From: Saccharospirillaceae bacterium
GTDB lineage: Bacteria; Pseudomonadota; Gammaproteobacteria; Pseudomonadales; Oceanobacteraceae
Assembly (NCBI GenBank): GCA_021208685.1
Contig: JAJOJJ010000027.1
Span: 114,802 to 178,801 of the forward strand
DNA length: 64,000 bases
Direction: 5' to 3'
The translations under genes were made by a program, and so were the position numbers. The notes beneath the pieces were generated by a model. The model saw only the letters and a list, made by a program, of their open reading frames with translations, made no database searches and was not told where the DNA came from. Positions 59,430-64,000 of this stretch are shown piece by piece. The number at the start of each line of letters is the position of its first letter. Within the stretch, counting starts at the first letter, position 1.

Positions 59430-60119
59430 TTACGAACGACCGGTTTTCTTTTTGCCCTGGTTCTTAGCGCGGTCGCGTACCTCTTGGATACCACCGAGGA
59501 TCTCGCCTTTGAAGATCCAGACCTTAACGCCAATAACACCATAGGTTGTGTGTGCTTCGTATGTTGCGTAGTCGATATCTGCACGCAGTGTGTGCAGAGG
59601 AACACGACCTTCGCGGTACCACTCGGAACGAGCGATTTCAGCACCACCCAGACGGCCACTCACTTGGATCTTGATACCTTCGGCACCACCACGCATTGCA
59701 TTCTGCACAGCACGCTTCATCGCGCGACGGAACATCACGCGACGCTCCAGCTGACTTGCAACACTCTGGGCTACCAGCTTGGCATCCAGATCCGGTTTAC
59801 GAACTTCTTCGATATTGATGTGTACCGGGATACCCATCAGATCGCTGAGATCTTTACGCAGAACTTCTACGTCTTCACCTTTTTTACCAATCACGATGCC
59901 TGGACGGGCAGTATGAATGGTTACTTTGGCGTTTTGCGCTGGACGCTCGATGACGACCTTGCTCACTGAAGCCTTTTCGAGGCGCTTTTCGATCAGGGAT
60001 CGAACAGCAATGTCAGTCAGCAGGTTGTCGGCGTACTTATCCTTACCGGCATACCAGATCGAGTTATGATCTTTAGTGATACCTAAACGGATACCGGTTG
60101 GATGAACTTTCTGACCCAT
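59430..60119 (-). CDS. rpsC: 30S ribosomal protein S3
   Basis: [33 protein letters not shown]. Confidence 0.98.
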   Translation of the reverse strand: MGQKVHPTGIRLGITKDHNSIWYAGKDKYADNLLTDIAVRSLIEKRLEKASVSKVVIERPAQNAKVTIHTARPGIVIGKKGEDVEVLRKDLSDLMGIPVHINIEEVRKPDLDAKLVAQSVASQLERRVMFRRAMKRAVQNAMRGGAEGIKIQVSGRLGGAEIARSEWYREGRVPLHTLRADIDYATYEAHTTYGVIGVKVWIFKGEILGGIQEVRDRAKNQGKKKTGRS

Positions 60120-60130
60120 CTGACCAACTC

Positions 60131-60466
60131 CTATTTTTCTGAAACTTTCACAGTGATGTGACAAGTGCGTTTGCAGATGCGATCGGCACGGCCTTTCGCA
60201 CGCGGCATAATGCGCTTCATTGTCATACCTTCGTCAACGAACACGGTAGAAACCTTGAGTTCGTCTACGTCGGCACCGTCGTTGTGCTCAGCGTTGGCGA
60301 TGGCAGATTCCAGTACTTTCTTGATGATGTCTGAGCCTTTCTTACCTGAGAAGGTAAGAATGTTCAGTGCTTCATCAATTTTCTTGCCGCGGATCTGATC
60401 CGCAACCAGACGTGCTTTCTGTGCAGACAAGCGAGCACCACGTAATACAGCGGCTACTTCAGACAT
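60131..60466 (-). CDS. rplV: 50S ribosomal protein L22
   Basis: [32 protein letters not shown]. Confidence 0.98.
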   Translation of the reverse strand: MSEVAAVLRGARLSAQKARLVADQIRGKKIDEALNILTFSGKKGSDIIKKVLESAIANAEHNDGADVDELKVSTVFVDEGMTMKRIMPRAKGRADRICKRTCHITVKVSEK

Positions 60467-60479
60467 GTTTCACCCCTTA

Positions 60480-60755
60480 TTAACGTTTGGCTTTCTTATC
60501 CGCCACATGACCCTTGTAAGTACGGGTCAGCGCGAATTCGCCGAGTTTATGTCCTACCATGTCTTCAGTTACGAAAACCGGCATGTGTTGTTTGCCGTTA
60601 TGAACAGCGATTGTCAGCCCCACGAAATCTGGAAAGATTGTGGAGCGGCGAGACCAGGTCTTGATCGGACGTTTGTCGTTCTTCTCAAGAGCAGCCTCTA
60701 CCTTCTTCATCAAGTGATGGTCAATAAATGGACCTTTTTTCAATGAACGTGGCAC
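60480..60755 (-). CDS. rpsS: 30S ribosomal protein S19
   Basis: [22 protein letters not shown]...[22 protein letters not shown]. Confidence 0.98.
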   Translation of the reverse strand: MPRSLKKGPFIDHHLMKKVEAALEKNDKRPIKTWSRRSTIFPDFVGLTIAVHNGKQHMPVFVTEDMVGHKLGEFALTRTYKGHVADKKAKR

Positions 60756-60772
60756 AGTTCTATCCTCTCTAA

Positions 60773-61600
60773 TTATTTCGCAGAACGACGACGTACGATA
60801 AGTTTATCGGTACGCTTATTCTTACGAGTCTTGTAGCCCTTGGTTGGAACGCCCCATGGAGTAACAGGATGACGACCACCAGAGGTACGACCTTCACCAC
60901 CACCGTGTGGGTGATCAACAGGGTTCATTACCACACCGCGAACGGTAGGACGAACACCGCGCCAGCGCGAAGCACCCGCTTTACCCAGTTCACGCAGAGC
61001 GTGCTCATTGTTGCCAACTTCACCGATAGTGGCACGACAATCAGACAGAATCTTGCGCATTTCACCAGAGCGCAGACGCAGGGTGCAGTATGCACCTTCA
61101 CGCGCAACCAGCTGAGCAGAGGTACCTGCAGAACGCGCAATCTGACCACCCTTACCAGGTTTCAGTTCTACGTTGTGAACAACACTACCAACCGGCACGT
61201 TGCGCAGAGACATCGCGCTACCTGCTTTGATTGGTGCATCTTCACCAGACACAATCGCATCACCAGTATTCAGGCCTTTAGGGGCCAGAATGTAACGACG
61301 CTCGCCGTCGGCATACTTCAGCAGTGCAATGTTAGCGCTGCGGTTTGGATCGTATTCCAGACGTTCTACAACAGCCGGGATACCATCTTTGTCACGTTTG
61401 AAGTCGATCAGGCGATAATGCTGCTTATGACCACCACCAATGTGACGGGTAGTAATGTGACCGTTATTGTTACGACCACCGCTTTTTGACTTCTTCTCAA
61501 CCAGAGCTGCGAAAGGCTTGCCTTTGTGCAGTTCGTTGTTGACGACTTTCACCAGATGGCGACGGCCAGGAGAAGTCGGTTTAGTTTTCACCAATGCCAT
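60773..61600 (-). CDS. rplB: 50S ribosomal protein L2
   Basis: [20 protein letters not shown]...[34 protein letters not shown]. Confidence 0.98.
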   Translation of the reverse strand: MALVKTKPTSPGRRHLVKVVNNELHKGKPFAALVEKKSKSGGRNNNGHITTRHIGGGHKQHYRLIDFKRDKDGIPAVVERLEYDPNRSANIALLKYADGERRYILAPKGLNTGDAIVSGEDAPIKAGSAMSLRNVPVGSVVHNVELKPGKGGQIARSAGTSAQLVAREGAYCTLRLRSGEMRKILSDCRATIGEVGNNEHALRELGKAGASRWRGVRPTVRGVVMNPVDHPHGGGEGRTSGGRHPVTPWGVPTKGYKTRKNKRTDKLIVRRRSAK

Positions 61601-61612
61601 GACTTAAACCCC

Positions 61613-61909
61613 TTATTCCGCGTCTGCGAAGTCGATGTCCTGACCTTCAGCCAGGCGAACGTATGCTTTACGCACATCGTTACGTTTGCCTGTACCGCGA
61701 GCAGTACGCTTGGTTTTACCTTTGATGTTGACGGTCTGTACGGAGTCAACTTTCACTTCGAACAGAGCTTCAACTGCCTTTTTGATTTCAGGCTTGGTGG
61801 CATCCGGAGCAACACGGAAAACATATTGGCCGTGTTTTTCAGCAACCAGAGTTGCCTTCTCGGAAATATGCGGAGCTACCAGCACCTTATAGATACGTTC
61901 ACGGTTCAT
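61613..61909 (-). CDS. rplW: 50S ribosomal protein L23
   Basis: [51 protein letters not shown]. Confidence 0.98.
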   Translation of the reverse strand: MNRERIYKVLVAPHISEKATLVAEKHGQYVFRVAPDATKPEIKKAVEALFEVKVDSVQTVNIKGKTKRTARGTGKRNDVRKAYVRLAEGQDIDFADAE

Positions 61910-62508
61910 GCGTAGGCCTCCTCAAGTTTCTTCAGGGCGGGCACAGTCACCAGTACCTTTTCAAAAGCAATCAGGCTTACAGGATCGATAGCTGAAGCTT
62001 CGGTAATACCAACATGAGGAACGTTACGGGCAGCCAGGTACAGCTTCTCGTCGATCTCATCGGCAACGATCAGGACATTGCTCAGATCCATCTCTTTCAG
62101 CTTGGCAACGAATTCTTTGGTCTTGTGGGACTCCACAGCGAAAGAATCAGCAACAACCAGGCGCTCCTGACGGACCAGCTCAGACAAGATGGACTGCATC
62201 GCCGCGCGATACATTTTCTTGTTTACTTTTTGCTCGTAGTTGCGTGGTTTGGCAGCGAACGTTACACCACCTGAACGCCAGATCGGGCTGTTAGAAGTAC
62301 CGGAACGGGCACGGCCTGTTCCCTTCTGACGCCAAGGCTTGATACCACCACCGCTTACTTCAGAGCGGGTTTTCTGTGCTTTGGTACCCTGACGGCCACC
62401 GGCCATGTAGGCGGTAACGATCTGATGAACCAGAGCTTCATTGAATTCACGACCAAAAGCAGCTTCAGAAACAGCTACTGCGGCACCAGTGTTAGTTTTC
62501 AGTTCCAT
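61906..62508 (-). CDS. rplD: 50S ribosomal protein L4
   Basis: [41 protein letters not shown]. Confidence 0.98.
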   Translation of the reverse strand: MELKTNTGAAVAVSEAAFGREFNEALVHQIVTAYMAGGRQGTKAQKTRSEVSGGGIKPWRQKGTGRARSGTSNSPIWRSGGVTFAAKPRNYEQKVNKKMYRAAMQSILSELVRQERLVVADSFAVESHKTKEFVAKLKEMDLSNVLIVADEIDEKLYLAARNVPHVGITEASAIDPVSLIAFEKVLVTVPALKKLEEAYA

Positions 62509-62511
62509 TGC

Positions 62512-63144
62512 TTACCCCTTAGCCTTAACAGCTGGTTTAACAATCACATCGGAACCAGTAGCACCTGGCACAGCACCTTTGATCAGCAGCAGATTGTTTT
62601 CTGCGTCCACACGAACGACTTCCAGATTCTGAGTAGTAACCTGTTCAGCACCCATGTGACCTGCCATCTTTTTGCCCTTCCACACACGACCAGGAGTCTG
62701 ACACTGACCGATAGAACCAGGAGCACGATGGGACAGGGAGTTACCGTGGGTAGCATCCTGAGTACGGAAATTCCAGCGCTTAACGCCACCCTGGAAGCCT
62801 TTACCCTTAGATGAACCAGTCACGTCAACTTTCTGACCAGCTTCGAATTGCGCAACAGTCAGCTCATCGCCATTGGCCAGAGCTTCTTCGGTGCGGAATT
62901 CCAGTACGCCGCGACCTGCCTGCACGTTTGCTTTCGCAAAGTGGCCTGCCTCAGCTTTTGTTGTGCGAGAAGCTTTCTTCTCACCAAATGTAACCTGCAG
63001 AGCACTGTAGCCGTCAGTTTCAACGGTTTTCACTTGTGCAACACGGTTAGGTGTTACGTGAACTACAGTAACAGCAACAGATTGACCTTCTTCGGTAAAG
63101 ATACGAGTCATGCCCGCTTTCTTACCGACAATACCAATTGCCAT
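62512..63144 (-). CDS. rplC: 50S ribosomal protein L3
   Basis: [28 protein letters not shown]...[30 protein letters not shown]. Confidence 0.98.
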   Translation of the reverse strand: MAIGIVGKKAGMTRIFTEEGQSVAVTVVHVTPNRVAQVKTVETDGYSALQVTFGEKKASRTTKAEAGHFAKANVQAGRGVLEFRTEEALANGDELTVAQFEAGQKVDVTGSSKGKGFQGGVKRWNFRTQDATHGNSLSHRAPGSIGQCQTPGRVWKGKKMAGHMGAEQVTTQNLEVVRVDAENNLLLIKGAVPGATGSDVIVKPAVKAKG

Positions 63145-63240
63145 TTTCTAATTACCTCTCGTGTACGGGGCTGTTACCCACTATGGCCGCCTAACAGTAG
63201 GCGTTACACAGAGCACTGTGTATGGTTAAACCCAGCCGGA

Positions 63241-63567
<327 letters not shown>

Positions 63568-63704
63568 TTATGTGCAAGAGCTCACTTTCCCCCGGATTAA
63601 GGGGACGCGAATTGTATGCGGCTGTACAAAAAGTGTCAACCACGGAATATCAACCAACCCTTAAAGCCGGAAAAGCAAACGACCAACAGAATTCAGGCCA
63701 CAAA

Positions 63705-63727
63705 AAAGCCCGCACAATGCGGGCTTT
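63705..63727 (-). terminator. Rho-independent terminator of tuf
   Basis: aaagcccgca-caa-tgcgggcttt with T tract on the minus strand. Confidence 0.85.
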
Positions 63728-63761
63728 CAGGCTGATGATCAGAATGATCAGAGCACCAGAA

Positions 63762-64000
63762 TCACTCGATGATCTTGGCTACAACGCCTGCACCAACAGT
63801 ACGACCGCCTTCACGGATCGCAAAACGCAGACCTTCATCCATCGCAATCGGTGCGATCAGAGTGATGGTCAGTTTAACGTTGTCACCTGGCATTACCATT
63901 TCAACGCCTTCTGGCAGTTCAACGGCACCGGTCACGTCTGTGGTACGGAAGTAGAACTGTGGACGGTAACCTTTGAAGAATGGCGTGTGACGACCACCTT
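63762..64000 (-). CDS. tuf: Elongation factor Tu, C-terminal portion (truncated by window)
   Basis: Minus strand ends ...[14 protein letters not shown]-stop; [37 protein letters not shown]. Confidence 0.97.
   Translation of the reverse strand, partial: GGRHTPFFKGYRPQFYFRTTDVTGAVELPEGVEMVMPGDNVKLTITLIAPIAMDEGLRFAIREGGRTVGAGVVAKIIE

Overview
The window is about 64 kb of gammaproteobacterial chromosome, probably Oceanospirillales/Pseudomonadales-like (judged only from gene content and ribosomal operon order). From left to right it holds: (1) a CheW-like fragment and pgpA; (2) a minus-strand heme-acquisition operon (TonB receptor, HmuY-family lipoprotein, HmuS, HmuT, HmuU, HmuV) with a Fur-box-like promoter; (3) assorted accessory genes, including a DUF4124/TPR protein, a lipid kinase, a Fur-box-preceded orphan gene, a standalone CZB protein, an ExeM/NucH nuclease with a GlyGly-CTERM tail, a COG0523 GTPase with a Zur-like box, ybbAP/tesA, a GGDEF-EAL protein, IMPase, lipase and lipase chaperone, and nitronate monooxygenase; (4) a CpxRA-like two-component system, ComFB, CBS and HD-GYP-like genes, and DksA-like and K+ channel genes; (5) a cytochrome bd operon (cydP-A-B-X-ybgE plus rhodanese, DUF3365 and OsmC genes) divergent from a sigma54 activator with a cysteine-rich PAS domain; (6) a PilZ-DUF1631-GGDEF-EAL protein; (7) a TRAP transporter with TatT; (8) an alpha/beta hydrolase; (9) the alpha, spc and S10 ribosomal protein operons and the 3' end of tuf. 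The most interesting non-routine signals are a sigma54 -24/-12 promoter plus a palindromic candidate activator site in the cyd/activator intergenic region, a HmuY protein with two similar halves, a 168-bp nested inverted-repeat (MITE-like) element, a perfect 7-1-7 Fur box before an unknown gene, a Zur-like operator before a COG0523 GTPase, a PilZ receptor with degenerate GGDEF/EAL motifs, and a candidate structured sRNA/leader near 48.86-48.94 kb. I saw no CRISPR array, prophage, IS transposase, rRNA or tRNA. All family calls come from reading the sequence; no database search was run.
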